64,000 bases of DNA, from positions 72,438,277 to 72,502,276 of the forward strand of contig OZ023206.1 of the NCBI GenBank assembly GCA_963995525.1, read 5' to 3'. The notes below the pieces were generated by a model that ran no database searches, had not been told where the DNA came from, and saw only the letters and a list, made by a program, of their open reading frames with translations. Below are positions 35,440 through 45,737 of this stretch, one piece after another. The position numbers and the translations under genes are program-made. How positions within the stretch are numbered: position 1 is the first letter of the stretch; each line of letters opens with the position of its first letter. The DNA comes from Escarpia spicata. Its lineage: Eukaryota > Annelida > Polychaeta > Sabellida > Siboglinidae.

Positions 35440-36930
35440 AGGGGTGAGGGCCAGGTACAATAAAGCTGAACCACTCTCTGTGTCTTTTACTTCCATAGTT
35501 TTTTTGTTCATCGCTCCGTCTCTCCAACTTTCATCCTCCTCCGACCTTCTCATGTCCTTCCTCAAGCAGTCCTCCCATCTCAGCTGTGGCCTTCTCCTTT
35601 TCCCGTGCCCTTTATGTTGTTCCGCCTCTGTTCTCTTCGCTATTTTTCCGGCATCCATTCTTACCAAGTGGTACGCCCATCCCATATGGCTTCTCGATGA
35701 TCCTCCTGTTACACTACATCTCATATGGCTTCTCGGTGATCCTCCTGTTAAACTGCATTGCATTCCAACCTCTTTTTTCAGGTCATTCGTCCTTCTTCTG
35801 TCTACCCTCTTTGTTCTTGTTATTTTTCTAACCCAGATATTCTCACAAATTTGCAGCTTCTGTTGTGGTTGTTCTGTCAGCGCCACTGTCTCCAGACCAT
35901 TATAGGCCTGCCGGTGTAACGCACACACTCTCAGCACTTTCCATTTCAGCTTTTTCGAGAATTTTCTGTCCATCCTGATTCCCTCTACCTTTTTCCAAGC
36001 ATTCGCTCCTGCTTGTATTCGACGTCGCACCTCCACATCTGAACGCCCATCCGCCGTAACCATTCCTCGAAAGCACACAACGCCGTCCACTTGCTTAATT
36101 TCCTTTCCATCCAACCTGATGTCCAAATCCTTTCCTTGCTGTCCAACCCACATCACTTCTGTCTTCTCCAGGCTCATTCTAAATCCGTGTTTCTTGAACA
36201 CCCTGTTCCATTCCTCCAACATGTCTTGTAGCTCATGTTTGCTTTCTGCTACTATGGCCAGATCGTCTGTATACATAATCTTTCTGAGAACATCCTTCTT
36301 GCTGATCTTCCTGCTGATTAGTTCCACCACCATGATAAATAGTAATGGGCTTAGGGCACATCCTTGCCTCAATCCGATGTTCGACATCCTAGATCCAGCC
36401 ACAATTCTTCCTGTTGTTCTTTAATACATTGCTCCCAACATCCTGGCTTCTGCTTCTGACACTCCCATCCATCTCACTACTGCCATCACCACCTCTCTTG
36501 GGACTGTGTCATTCCTTCTCCAGATCCACAAATCCCACTGCCTTTCTCTCTTGCTTCTCCAACCTCTTCTCCACCAGTTATCTAAATGCAAACATTGCAT
36601 CAGTCGTCCCTCTGCCTTTTCTGAATCCATGTTGTTCTTTACCTAATTCCTGTTCTACTCTCTTTCGAATCCTCTCATCCTCTGTATTTCCATGGCTCTT
36701 GCACATTTCCCTTCCTCTTCCATATTGGGACAATTAGCTCTGTCAATCACTCTTCTTGTACTTTACATTGCCTCATACATGTATTCAGCAGCCTCTTTGT
36801 TCAGCTGATTCCACTCTCCCCTGCTGCCATTACCATCTCAACACGCATCTCATCGATACCATGTGCTCTCCCCTTCGTCATCCCTTTTAACCCAGTTTGC
36901 ATCTCTGTATCAGTAATATCGGCTAACTCC
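35440..36930 (-). pseudogene. LINE reverse transcriptase and C-terminal domain
   Basis: Palm remnants lie around 36630-36421 (VPREVVMAVVRWMG). A 428-codon frame starting at 36402 contains GLRQGCALSPLLFIMVVE and MYTDDLAIVAES, so YADD has become YTDD. A fingers/thumb region and the C-terminal GWAYHLVRMDAGKIAKR block follow. A 13-residue segment is duplicated just before GWAYHLVRM (CSLTGGSPRSHM then CSVTGGSSRSHM). The two palm halves are in different frames. Confidence 0.85.
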
Positions 36931-37242
36931 ACTTTCCCTTCTACATACGATGGTAATTCAAAGTCATTGTTATTTCATTCCTATTTCAGAAGTTCCTTGA
37001 AGTAGTTTTCCCAGACCTTCAACACTGCTTCTTGTTCTGTCCCTAACTTCCCATTTCTATCCTTGATCACCGTCCCGCCCTTCACGTCCGTACTATTCTC
37101 ATCCCTGTCTCGGGTCATTCTGTATATCATCTTCTTTCCACCATCCTCATCTAGCTTGCTGTACACATCTGCTTCCATGTCACTCCTCGCCTTATCAACA
37201 GCTCTCTTTGCCGCTTTAATTTCTTGTCCGTATACACGTATA

Positions 37243-38010
37243 TCAGCCTTGCATCCGGTTGATTTCCCCTCTCATTGGTCTTCTTTCTTTCCTTCCATGC
37301 TTCCTTCTTTTCGCGCACTGCTTCTGCAACTCCGTTTGTCCACCATCCTTGGTTACTACTTCTAGATACTCCGCCCTTTCCCGATGTTCTTCCACATAGC
37401 TCCTCTTCAGTTCCCACAAATGCTTTTTGTACTTTTTCCATTCTTCCCCCAGACTGCCAACTTCTTCATTGAGCTCTTCGTGCTTAGCTGTCATCCGCTC
37501 CTTGTATTCAACATCGACTTCATCTTTGCACCTCCACCACTTAATAGTCCTGTGGCCCACGGTCTTAGTTTGTTTCTTCTTCTGCATACACACAACGACC
37601 AACACTGGCTTGTGCTGTATCGTGACATGCTCTCCAGCTACAGCGTTGCAGGTCTTAATATTACCTAGCTGCTGCCTCCGGACTATCAACAGATCCAGTT
37701 CTGTCTTGGGCTGTCCACTTCTGTACGCAATCTTGTGGCTCTCTCGTTTCTGAAAGAAATAGTTAGTCACTGCTAAGCCATTTCTAGCCATCAGTTCCAC
37801 CAGAGGTCGACCCACTCTATTCCTCACTCCCCACCCTTGTCTGCCAACACTCTCCTCTTCATTTGGTTCCGCTACTCCAACATGTGCAATGAAGTCACCC
37901 GCAATACGCAATATCACCTCCAGCTCCACCAATCCCATCATCCTCTCCAAAGCATCCTTGAACTCCTCTTTCTCTGCCTCCATCCTTCCCGTCTTATACA
38001 TACATAACAC
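37243..38010 (-). pseudogene. LINE endonuclease domain and linker
   Basis: A 255-codon minus-strand frame contains VILRIAGDFIAHVGVAEPNE, matching the GDFNAHVG block of APE endonucleases with the catalytic Asn replaced by Ile. GLAVTNYFFQKRESHK and QPKTELDLLIVRR match later APE blocks. The terminal SDH motif is degraded (GEHVTIQH). A charged linker follows. Loss of the Asn in the GDFN block makes it catalytically doubtful. Confidence 0.8.
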
Positions 38011-38014
38011 TCAC

Positions 38015-38655
38015 CACACCAGCAGTTTCCTAATCATCAGCTATGTCATCACTATGCGTCCTTTCCATCTCTCCACGCGAACCGCCGTCTAACTTGGCTA
38101 GTGAGCGTGATCTGCCCAGTACTATTTGCCCATAGTTGGGAGTTGGAATGGTACAGCACCGGGACGTATCCACACGTTGGTACACTGCACCTTTAAGGCT
38201 CCAACCTGTTCCGAGATCCTTAGCATATTAGCCTGGGACCGCAAGGTGCCCAGTATCCCTAGTGTACCACAAGGAATTTGTGCTAGAGTCTTGTCTATGG
38301 AGATGCTATGTACCAGCAGGGGAGACTTACGCACTCGGCTCCCTTTTCACTCCAAGGAGCTATATGGTGGCTATAGCTGAAAGCGAGAGTATGAAGCGCA
38401 AACTACATACTACACACTACACTACAGCACTTGGCGCATCACACAGACCTGTGTTCAACACCACACCACTCTTTATCAGGTTTTAGTTGGTATCACTTTA
38501 AAACGTACGGTCTATTGTGCATGGCTAATTAGAAAACAGTGCAATATCAGGAGCTTGATTAAATGCCATATTCTGGGATAAAATGTGCTGTGTTCCATAA
38601 TAACAAATTATGTATGCACTTTCAAATAATGCTATTGAAAATATGTTACTGAATC
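38015..38655. other. Spacer between LINE and transposon
   Basis: No gene recognised. A minus-strand frame at 38334-38122 may be a decayed 5' extension of the LINE. Confidence 0.35.
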
Positions 38656-38661
38656 ACATTT

Positions 38662-39115
38662 GGGGCGAGACCACATTAGATTTCCCCATAGGCGGCCATT
38701 ATAACGTTTCCTTCATTTCCTGTAAATTTTACCCAACAGTTTTCTTTAAATTTCTACACCATATTTACCCTCTGTTCATACACATGCTGTGCAAAATTCG
38801 TAAAATTCTCATACCTCAATTTTCCATAAACCACTTTCAAACCTGACACCCCTTCATTTCTGCTAGAACCAGACAGTGATTTGCCCTAATGACATCATAC
38901 AGCCAAATGACACCTGTGTCTATACGCAGAAAAGCACAATTTGACAACTGTCATAATTTGACAGCTCTGGTACCACGCTGCAGAAAAACATAATTTCTAC
39001 TCAATCAACACTATACAAGTACTCTCAGAAATTCACACAACCTGCATAATGCCATTTCTATTGGGAACTCTCTCGGAGGGTAATGGCGGACGAATCCTTA
39101 ATGTGGTCTTACCCC
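38662..39115 (+). repeat. Terminal direct repeat, left copy (MITE-like)
   Basis: 454 bp, starting GGGGCGAGACCACATT and ending AATGTGGTCTTACCCC, so it carries its own roughly 16-bp inverted ends. It continues with a matching 'ggcggccattat' and 'taatggcgg' pair further in. No ORF. As a stand-alone insertion it lacks a target duplication: ATTT is on the left but AAAT on the right. Confidence 0.9.
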
Positions 39116-39762
39116 AAATAGATCCGCCGAATACTGCAAATCTTTACAAAAGTGACACAGTGCTGAAGCAACACATACATCCTGATTAATGGTCTAGGGA
39201 AATTGCGAGTAAGACACCAAATATTAATTGAGATGTCTTCGAACCAGGCACCCGTCTGCTGAGGAACAATCTCTACTGTGCCATGAATAACGTATATCAA
39301 CAGGAACTCGGACCCATGCATTAGTTGCTGTGCTCAAAATATATGAATTCTGATGTCAGTGCCTCACTGTGTACACTAAGCCGACCTTGAAAACCTCCCC
39401 TTTGACAAATTTAGTGCAATTTAAATATATATAAAAAATATTATCCAATATGCTGTCTTTTTATCACAAAATCTTGAACATTTGCCTTTTTTAAGATGAC
39501 ATCTGTTCATAATGGGACTTCTAAACTTCACGAATTATAGACAGTGTGAAGAGAACATGTGTGTTGTTGCATGTTTGGGGTAAACAATAAATGTCACATC
39601 AAACACTCTGACAGCATCCCGGTTTCCTATTACGCACAGGTACATGCGAATTGCAGCCATCAGAGTGCTGGCCTGTCTCAATATTGACCTTCTACAAGCT
39701 CTACCCAGCCTGACAGAAATCCCAAATCTGGTGTACTTCAAACAGTGAGGGTTGTAAATCAC
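39109..39762 (-). other. Unrecognised minus-strand ORFs inside the transposon
   Basis: Two open stretches in the same frame: 39762-39535 (75 codons, containing GISVRLGRACRRSILRQAS) and 39321-39109 (70 codons, containing PQQTGAWFEDISINIWCL). The second stop codon falls in the inner end of the left repeat. The AT-rich stretch between them (39530-39330) could be an intron, with an acceptor-like 'gagcacag' at its 3' end, but I find no good donor. I recognise no family. They are divergent from the transposase, so the gap at 39763-39938 would be a shared promoter. Confidence 0.3.
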
Positions 39763-39938
39763 AATTCAAACATACATGGGTGTACTGTTGTAGCCAATGG
39801 CTAGCCTGGACAAAACCTTGTGCCCTCCTCTCTTAATTTGGGGTGGTCATATTAGGGTTAGGGTTAGCCTGTCATTACAGTAGAGATCTCTGCTGAGCCA
39901 GGTTCAAAGATTTTCTTGCATCTATACCAACTGTGATC

Positions 39939-42094
39939 ATGTGTGATGTGTTGGATAAACTTCAGCCAAACGCTATACCCAAGCATGACAGGAAATGTGG
40001 TTTCAGGAAGGGACATGCTGTGTACAAAACAAGGACGGAAAGCAGTGCCAGTGCATTGGGTGCAGTGCAGGAAAGTGGAGAAAGTCTCGCTGTATGGATG
40101 CCAAGACTCACTGAAGCCGAGTTCGAGCAAGTCACAAAAGTGACACCAGGTGGCCTCATCGAGATTCGCGATGCCGAAGGTCGATCTGGCGAGGCAAAGT
40201 TGCTGAGGCCAAAACACTGTGCACCCAACGCGAATGATGACGATGATGATTTGTCATTAACGTATCTGAAAGCAGACGATACACATGAGGAAATGCGCCT
40301 TTACGATAAGGGCAAGATGCAATACATGTACAATGAATGCATATTACAGCATTCAACACAGAAAAACATGTGTGCTATTCCTGAATTTACCATTGCCAGA
40401 GAGGTCAAGGTTGGATTGTGTTGGCAGTGCTGTCTTCGCTGCACAAAATGTGGATTCATGTCTGGCATTTATAAGCTGTATAATGAAATTGAGACGGGAA
40501 AACGAGGTCGTAGGCCAGCAGCACCTAATGTTGGCTTACAGGTAGGACTTCAAGAATCTACAACAGGCAACGTGAAAGGCCGACTAATCCTTACTTGCCT
40601 GAATTTACCCGTGCCAAATCGCAGTGTGATGCAGAGAACAGCCAACAAAGTTGCCACTGCAACAGCGACTATGACGTTAGCTGATCTGGCGAAGAAACGT
40701 GAAAATGTGAAACGAGTGAACAGGCTGCGTGGCCTTCCTGAGAATTCACCTATAAATATAGCAATGGACAGTCGTTACAACTCAGCGACCATCACTGGTG
40801 CATATCATGCAGGGCAAAATGCAAGCCAGGCAATTGCTGTTGCTGTAGAGAAACAGTCAGGTCGCAGTGACATTGTCGGCATAAGCATTCAGAACAAACT
40901 GTGCAGTCTTGGTGCTTCGCTGCGAAGACGAGGGCAAGACGTAACCTGTCCAGGTCACGCAAACTGCACTGCGACCCTGCCAGCTGATGAACCATTGTCA
41001 GAATATACAGCAGGAGTAGACATTGGACGACAATTTGCATCACAGAATGTTGGATTACGATACGTGGTCACAGACGGAGATTCTCGCAGTGCAGAGGGCG
41101 TGAAGGCTGGCATGTCAGAAACAGCATGTGAAGTCGAACGTCAAGCTGACACAACACACCTGGAACAATCATTGTTCCGAAACTCAATGAAAGCACAATT
41201 TAGCGCGCGCATGTTTCCCGGGTCGACAGCAGTGATTAGAAAGGAACAAAAAAAAATGTTTTCACTGGATGTTAAGAATCGATGCCACAGAATTCACAGT
41301 GAAATGCAGAACATGTATGCTGGTGATAGCAGGAATGTGGCCTCACGCATGCCACGTGTTATCGAGACGACATTAGATTGCTATGGTGGAGATTGTGGAA
41401 AGTGCAGGTTCAACTCTGTCGTGTGTGCTGGTGGGAAAAAAAAAATTGGTGGCACAGATCTATGTACCTACAAACAGGACGAATTCACCACCTGAACATG
41501 ACTGATGCAGACAGGATCACTCTCCGAAAGCTGATTGAAATGAGATTGGGCATTCAAGCACTGGCAATAACAAAACTATGCCTGAACACTAATCGAAATG
41601 AGGCTCTGAACCGCTCCTTATCTTCGACTCTCCCTAAGAATGTGAACTTCTCACGCAATGTCACAGGCCGTGCGTGTGCAGCCATAGACCGGCTGAACTA
41701 CGGAGCAGGGACATCTATCTTGAGAAAACTGGAGTTGAACAATGCTCCTATAAGCAAAGGCGGCAGTGTTGCAAGAGCTACAAGACAGATACAGCGTGAG
41801 GCATTGTATCACAGGACTTACATGTACCGAAGATCAGTGGTGAGGCGTCTACTGTATAACAAGAGAAAACGGTTTGATGCCATCCGTGCAGCAAGACGGC
41901 GAAGAGAGGCTACAGCTCAGACAAGGGCAGATGCTCGGAAACGAGGCTACCGCAAGGGACAGCTAGACCAACAAGTGAAAAAAAAAATCAAAACAAAAAA
42001 AAGTGCTGTCAAGCCAAACAAAACAATCAGTGATCACCCATATTCCCTCCGTGACAGATCTATAGATGACCATACATACCCGTACGACATTTGA
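39939..42094 (+). CDS. Mutator-like transposase, one frameshift
   Basis: Frame 1 (39939-41495) contains a Cys-rich segment GLCWQCCLRCTKCGF, then GLPENSPINIAMDSRYNS (candidate catalytic Asp near residue 277), GQNASQAIAVAVE, VVTDGDSRSAEGV (candidate second Asp) and CYGGDCGKCRFNSVVC. Frame 2 carries on with WWHRSMYLQTG, CLNTNRNEALNRSLS (candidate Glu), SLPKNVNFSRNVTGRAC, YRKGQLDQQVKKK and a basic C-terminus ending at 42094. The two frames join at a run of ten A (41436-41445); a -1 shift there gives one 720-residue or so product. From memory the sequence order matches the Mutator-like transposase family common in cnidarians and molluscs. The first ATG after an in-frame stop (39894) is 39939. Whether the shift is programmed slippage, a sequencing error or inactivation is unknown. 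Confidence 0.85.
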
Positions 42095-42360
42095 CATGTG
42101 TGTGCGCTGACTGCACACCATGCACTGACTAGGCAGTTGAGTTGATCGATCAAAGAATTACTTGAAACATCAACCGCAATACATACTCCTTGGATTATAC
42201 CAGAGAGGAATCAACAAAAGAATGTCACACCCGCGAACACATTGAAAGACACACAGACAGACTGAGTGGCTGAGAGCACTACACAAGGAGCTCAGACAGA
42301 CAGCTTATCTAATGGGGTGAGTACTGACATGCTAATTATAGTTACCTTCATCTCATTTTA

Positions 42361-42762
42361 TTACACAATTAAAAAAAATATACAAGGCGGGGATTGACCG
42401 TGGCCAAAGCATCTCTTTTCTGTAGCACAACGCCTCCTGTTATTGTTCACAATGCATGTCTCTAGGGTCAGATGTTGTACATTGACACATAGAGTACTGT
42501 GACACAGATGGCTGCAGTGCAAATGTTGAGGAATTTCTGATCTAATATGCAACATGTATGCTAGACGATGGACACGCATCACCCGCCATATATAGCTATC
42601 ACCATTCTTCAATTTCACTGAAATCACCCCATAATTTCCAGTAAACCTACCCCCTCCCGCTTTCTTGATACATCCAGTCCATAATATGCACGTCCCATTG
42701 GCAGCCGGCACTGTCCTACAACTAATTCTGTGCTCATACTCTGTTATGAAGCTGTCATCCAT
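42361..42762 (-). CDS. His-Cys-box (I-PpoI-like) endonuclease
   Basis: A 133-residue ORF from the ATG at 42762; an in-frame ATG at 42828 inside the terminal repeat is less likely. Its core is HCSHLCHSTLCVNVQHLTLE, then VNNNRRRC. Relative to the His of SHLC, Cys lies at +2 and +7, His at +12, Asn at +21, Cys at +27 and His at +36. From memory I-PpoI has catalytic His98, zinc ligands Cys100, Cys105 and His110, metal-binding Asn119 and second-zinc ligands Cys125 and His134, so the spacing agrees at each of these positions. An upstream CILWTGCIKKAGGG, YGVISVKL and VHRLAYML also fit the family. It lies tail-to-tail with the transposase, 266 bp apart. The likely role is DNA cutting during transposition or element spread, which is inference. 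Confidence 0.75.
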   Translation of the reverse strand: MDDSFITEYEHRISCRTVPAANGTCILWTGCIKKAGGGRFTGNYGVISVKLKNGDSYIWRVMRVHRLAYMLHIRSEIPQHLHCSHLCHSTLCVNVQHLTLETCIVNNNRRRCATEKRCFGHGQSPPCIFFLIV

Positions 42763-42813
42763 CTTGTCTGATGATATGTTGTCAAGGAGACAGAAAAGTC
42801 TAAAATCTAATTT

Positions 42814-43267
42814 GGGGCGAGACCACATTAGATTTCCCCATAGGCGGCCATTATAACGTTTCCTTCATTTCCTGTAAATTTTACCCAACAGTTTTCTTTA
42901 AATTTCTACACCATATTTACCCTCTGTTCATACACATGCTGTGCAAAATTCGTAAAATTCTCATACCTCAATTTTCCATAAACCACTTTCAAACCTGACA
43001 CCCCTTCATTTCTGCTAGAACCAGACAGTGATTTGCCCTAATGACATCATACAGCCAAATGACACCTGTGTCTATACGCAGAAAAGCACAATTTGACAAC
43101 TGTCATAATTTGACAGCTCTGGTACCACGCTGCAGAAAAACATAATTTCTACTCAATCAACACTATACAAGTACTCTCAGAAATTCACACAACCTGCATA
43201 ATGCCATTTCTATTGGGAACTCTCTCGGAGGGTAATGGCGGACGAATCCTTAATGTGGTCTTACCCC
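42814..43267 (+). repeat. Terminal direct repeat, right copy (MITE-like)
   Basis: Identical by eye to 38662-39115. Flanked by ATTT on both sides (42810-42813 and 43268-43271), so this copy alone also shows a target-duplication pattern. Confidence 0.9.
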
Positions 43268-43315
43268 ATTTGCCGTTTTACGGAAACTGCTGAGTGATAG
43301 CGGCGTGGGACTGCG

Positions 43316-43323
43316 TGACGTCA
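43316..43323. promoter_or_regulatory. CRE-like palindrome TGACGTCA
   Basis: Perfect TGACGTCA in a GC-rich patch 86 bases before the ATG at 43409. It would suit a CREB/ATF-type promoter if a gene starts here. Confidence 0.3.
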
Positions 43324-43408
43324 CTAGCGGAACTCAGCTGCCAGCCTGGACCGCCCTGACTGATTGAGAGCCGCCCCCGCACGACCTGCGTCGTGTCAAC
43401 AACTCAAA

Positions 43409-43630
43409 ATGGTGGCCAGCGGGCTGAAAGCGGTGACTTTTCTGTTATTGGGACCGATGCCTACGGTGATTAAATATATCTTGGGGACAGTGATACTGAC
43501 GTTTGAGAAATTAATGTTGTTTCTGCTGATGTTAGATTGCCTGGTGTCTGTGGGGTGTTATATTGGCCGGGCGTTAACCTGCCGAGAGAGTCCGGCAACT
43601 GATGGCCGGCTGTCGACTTTGTTGTGGTGA
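43409..43630 (+). CDS. Possible small hydrophobic protein or first exon
   Basis: ATG in the context caaaATGG opens 73 codons with two hydrophobic segments (VTFLLLGPMPTVIKYIL and LMLFLLMLDCLVSVGCY). GC is higher than in the neighbourhood and a CRE lies just upstream. This would be a small membrane protein or a first coding exon. I do not recognise it, and chance is possible. It begins 141 bp past the transposon end. Confidence 0.25.
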   Translation: MVASGLKAVTFLLLGPMPTVIKYILGTVILTFEKLMLFLLMLDCLVSVGCYIGRALTCRESPATDGRLSTLLW

Positions 43631-43639
43631 AACTGAAAG

Positions 43640-45285
43640 GGCCAGTGCCGTGGCATTGTTGTGGTACTCATTTGCATCTTTACGCTTCATCTGAGTAATT
43701 TTAAGGACTATTGATTTATTGACATCTGACTGTATTTTGAAGCCCATCTTCCATTTACAAGATATATATATCCATTAGCAGATCTGCACCATAAGTGACG
43801 TTATTCGCCGTAGGCGTTGCATTGGTCCTGTCCTTGGCTTTACACACAAAATATTCATTTCCTGCTGACAAATTGGGTCTTTGGGAAGATTATACGTGTT
43901 AATAATACAAACAGTTGAACTGTAATTATACTGAAATGCAATTTAGACCGTATGACCTGTGTGGGCCGTTCCACTAGTGACGTCACATACCTGCGCCTTC
44001 TGACATTTCCGGAAACAGACATTTCCGGGTTTGCACTGTGACCGGTCACTGTTTAAACCAATTTTATAAATTGTTTGGCAAACATGTGGCTTCGTATTCG
44101 TGATAACAATGAATAACACACATGGACTCATATTTTTACATAGTTCTCTGGAAAAAAACATTTGGACAAGATATGGCCGGATTTGGGGTCAAAATGATTA
44201 ATCATATCTGTAACGAAATCAAGGCGAGTTCAATGTTTAAAGGAACACATCGGTTCGTTTTTGTTGTAAACCATGTTATACAACAGGCCCTATAAATTAT
44301 ATCTATATACTGATTGTCCAAAAATGTTGGGCTGTCATTCAAATCCACGAATAGCGAGCCCGGATAATTCCAGAAAACGCAGAATAGCGACTGCCAAAAC
44401 AGCAACAACCGTTGGTCATAACGGTGATAGAAATTAATATTTGTAAAAACAGCATTGTATGCCTATACACAACGTAGCTGTTGTATATATTATTTAATTT
44501 GTCGCCATTTAGGTCTGTCCCTGTTTTTGGTTTACAATTCGCCGTGTTGGTTTGTCATCAATTTGGTTGTCGTCGCTTTTTTGATTTATCGCCGTTTTGG
44601 TTGTTGCCGTTTGGACCTGTATCTCATATAATAATCTAATACCAGTATGATCTGTTTCGTGTATACGATCTATAGGTTAAACCCTTTATAGGTAATATTA
44701 TACTATGTGTGAAGTAGTTTTTTTTAAGTTGGCAGGGCATAGCATAATTCTACTTTAATGCATTCGTTTTTAGATATTATTCCCATCGGACCGGAAGCCA
44801 TGCTTTGCAAAGCGGCTCGTTGCTGTTTAAAATAAACCTAGTTCGCCATACTCACTTAAACAAGAAATAGTTCGTTAAAACATTATTAGGCAGTTAACAT
44901 GTTATAATATATATATATATATATAACATATATATATATATATAATTTATACAACATGATAATTTCGTGCGCTATCACTCGAGCAATGTAAACATATTAT
45001 TTCCGTTATATAACGGCAGATTAACCCATTTACAAACATTTGAAAGTATATTTACAATTGTCTTTTTTGTAAACATGCAGTTATTGTACCATAACAGCAA
45101 GTTTCAATACTTCAATTGCCGGGGCTGCGGGCGTACGTTTAAAAATAGTTGACAGCTGGTTAGTATTAACTGATAGTGTTATATTCATGTTTACGTTCAG
45201 ATTATGTGCACCGTGCACAAACTTCATTAAATCACCCTCAATCGTTTATTTAACAATGAGTTTATTCCAATTTACCGCTTGCTGT
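43640..45285. other. Intergenic, degenerate minisatellite
   Basis: At 44501-44620 a degenerate 14-bp or so word, roughly TCGCCGTTTTGGTT, recurs about five times. (TA)n lies at 44908-44943. No gene seen. Confidence 0.45.
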
Positions 45286-45290
45286 GGTAT

Positions 45291-45737
45291 GGGGTAAGAC
45301 CACATTTAAATTTTACATAGGTGGCCATTATAACGTTTCCTTCATTTCCTGCTAAATTTGATGAACAATTTCCTTGAAACTTTCACAGCATATTTAACTT
45401 CCATTGACACAAGTGCTGTGGAAAACTCGTAAAATTCTCATACCTCAGTTTTCAGAAAAATCCACCCAAACCTGACACCCCTCAATTTCGCCCCAATCTG
45501 GTGACGGATTTTGAAATATTGGTGCGTTCTGCAAAATAGCCACTGTGCGAATACGCGAGCGACTAGCGTATGTTTGTTGCTACCTCGTGAAAGATCTAAT
45601 GCAGTAGTACATTCACTATTCACTGGACTGACATGTACCATGCCAAAGTGCTCGAAAAAAATTCACACATGACACCAAAACGGTTTTTTCAAGGGCACTC
45701 TTCTCAAGCGGACGAATCCTTAATGTGGTCTTACCCC
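45291..45737 (+). mobile_element. MITE related to the transposon repeats (diverged solo copy)
   Basis: It starts GGGGTAAGACCACATT and ends AATGTGGTCTTACCCC, with the same 'ggccattataacgtttcctt' and 'gcggacgaatccttaatgtg' blocks as the repeats at 38662 and 42814, but many substitutions between. It is flanked by GTAT on both sides (45287-45290 and 45738-45741), a convincing 4-bp target duplication. No coding capacity. Confidence 0.88.

Larger units (their letters stand above)
35390..38010 (-). mobile_element. APE-type LINE, minus strand, 5'-truncated
   Basis: On the minus strand the order is endonuclease remnant (38010-37440), linker (37440-36930), reverse transcriptase (36930-36000) and C-terminal region (36000-35440), then a short 3' UTR. 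A truncated copy of the 3' end sits at 11330-11525. Frameshifts separate the domains. Sequence at 38100-38380 may be part of its 5' region, but I cannot support that firmly. Confidence 0.85.
38662..43267 (+). mobile_element. DNA transposon with identical 454-bp terminal direct repeats, Mutator-like transposase and His-Cys-box endonuclease
   Basis: The unit is bounded by GGGGCGAGACCACATT on the left and AATGTGGTCTTACCCC on the right, with ATTT immediately outside both ends, a plausible 4-bp target duplication. From left to right it holds direct repeat 1 (38662-39115), two unrecognised minus-strand ORFs in the same frame (39762-39535 and 39321-39109), the transposase gene (39939-42094, plus), the endonuclease gene (42762-42361, minus) and direct repeat 2 (42814-43267). 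The two repeats are identical as far as I can read, which implies a recent origin or homogenisation. A solo relative at 45291-45737 has its own GTAT duplication. The inner boundaries are also inverted to each other: CCCCAAATAGAT against ATCTAATTTGGGG. Confidence 0.85.

Noticed and set aside
35132..35905. 257-codon plus-strand ORF
   Set aside because: Antisense to the minus-strand LINE reverse transcriptase, which has clear motifs.
42762..42828. Start of the endonuclease at the ATG in the terminal repeat
   Set aside because: The 22 extra residues are encoded by the repeat end and spacer and have no family match. The ATG at 42762 is preferred, though the longer form is not excluded.
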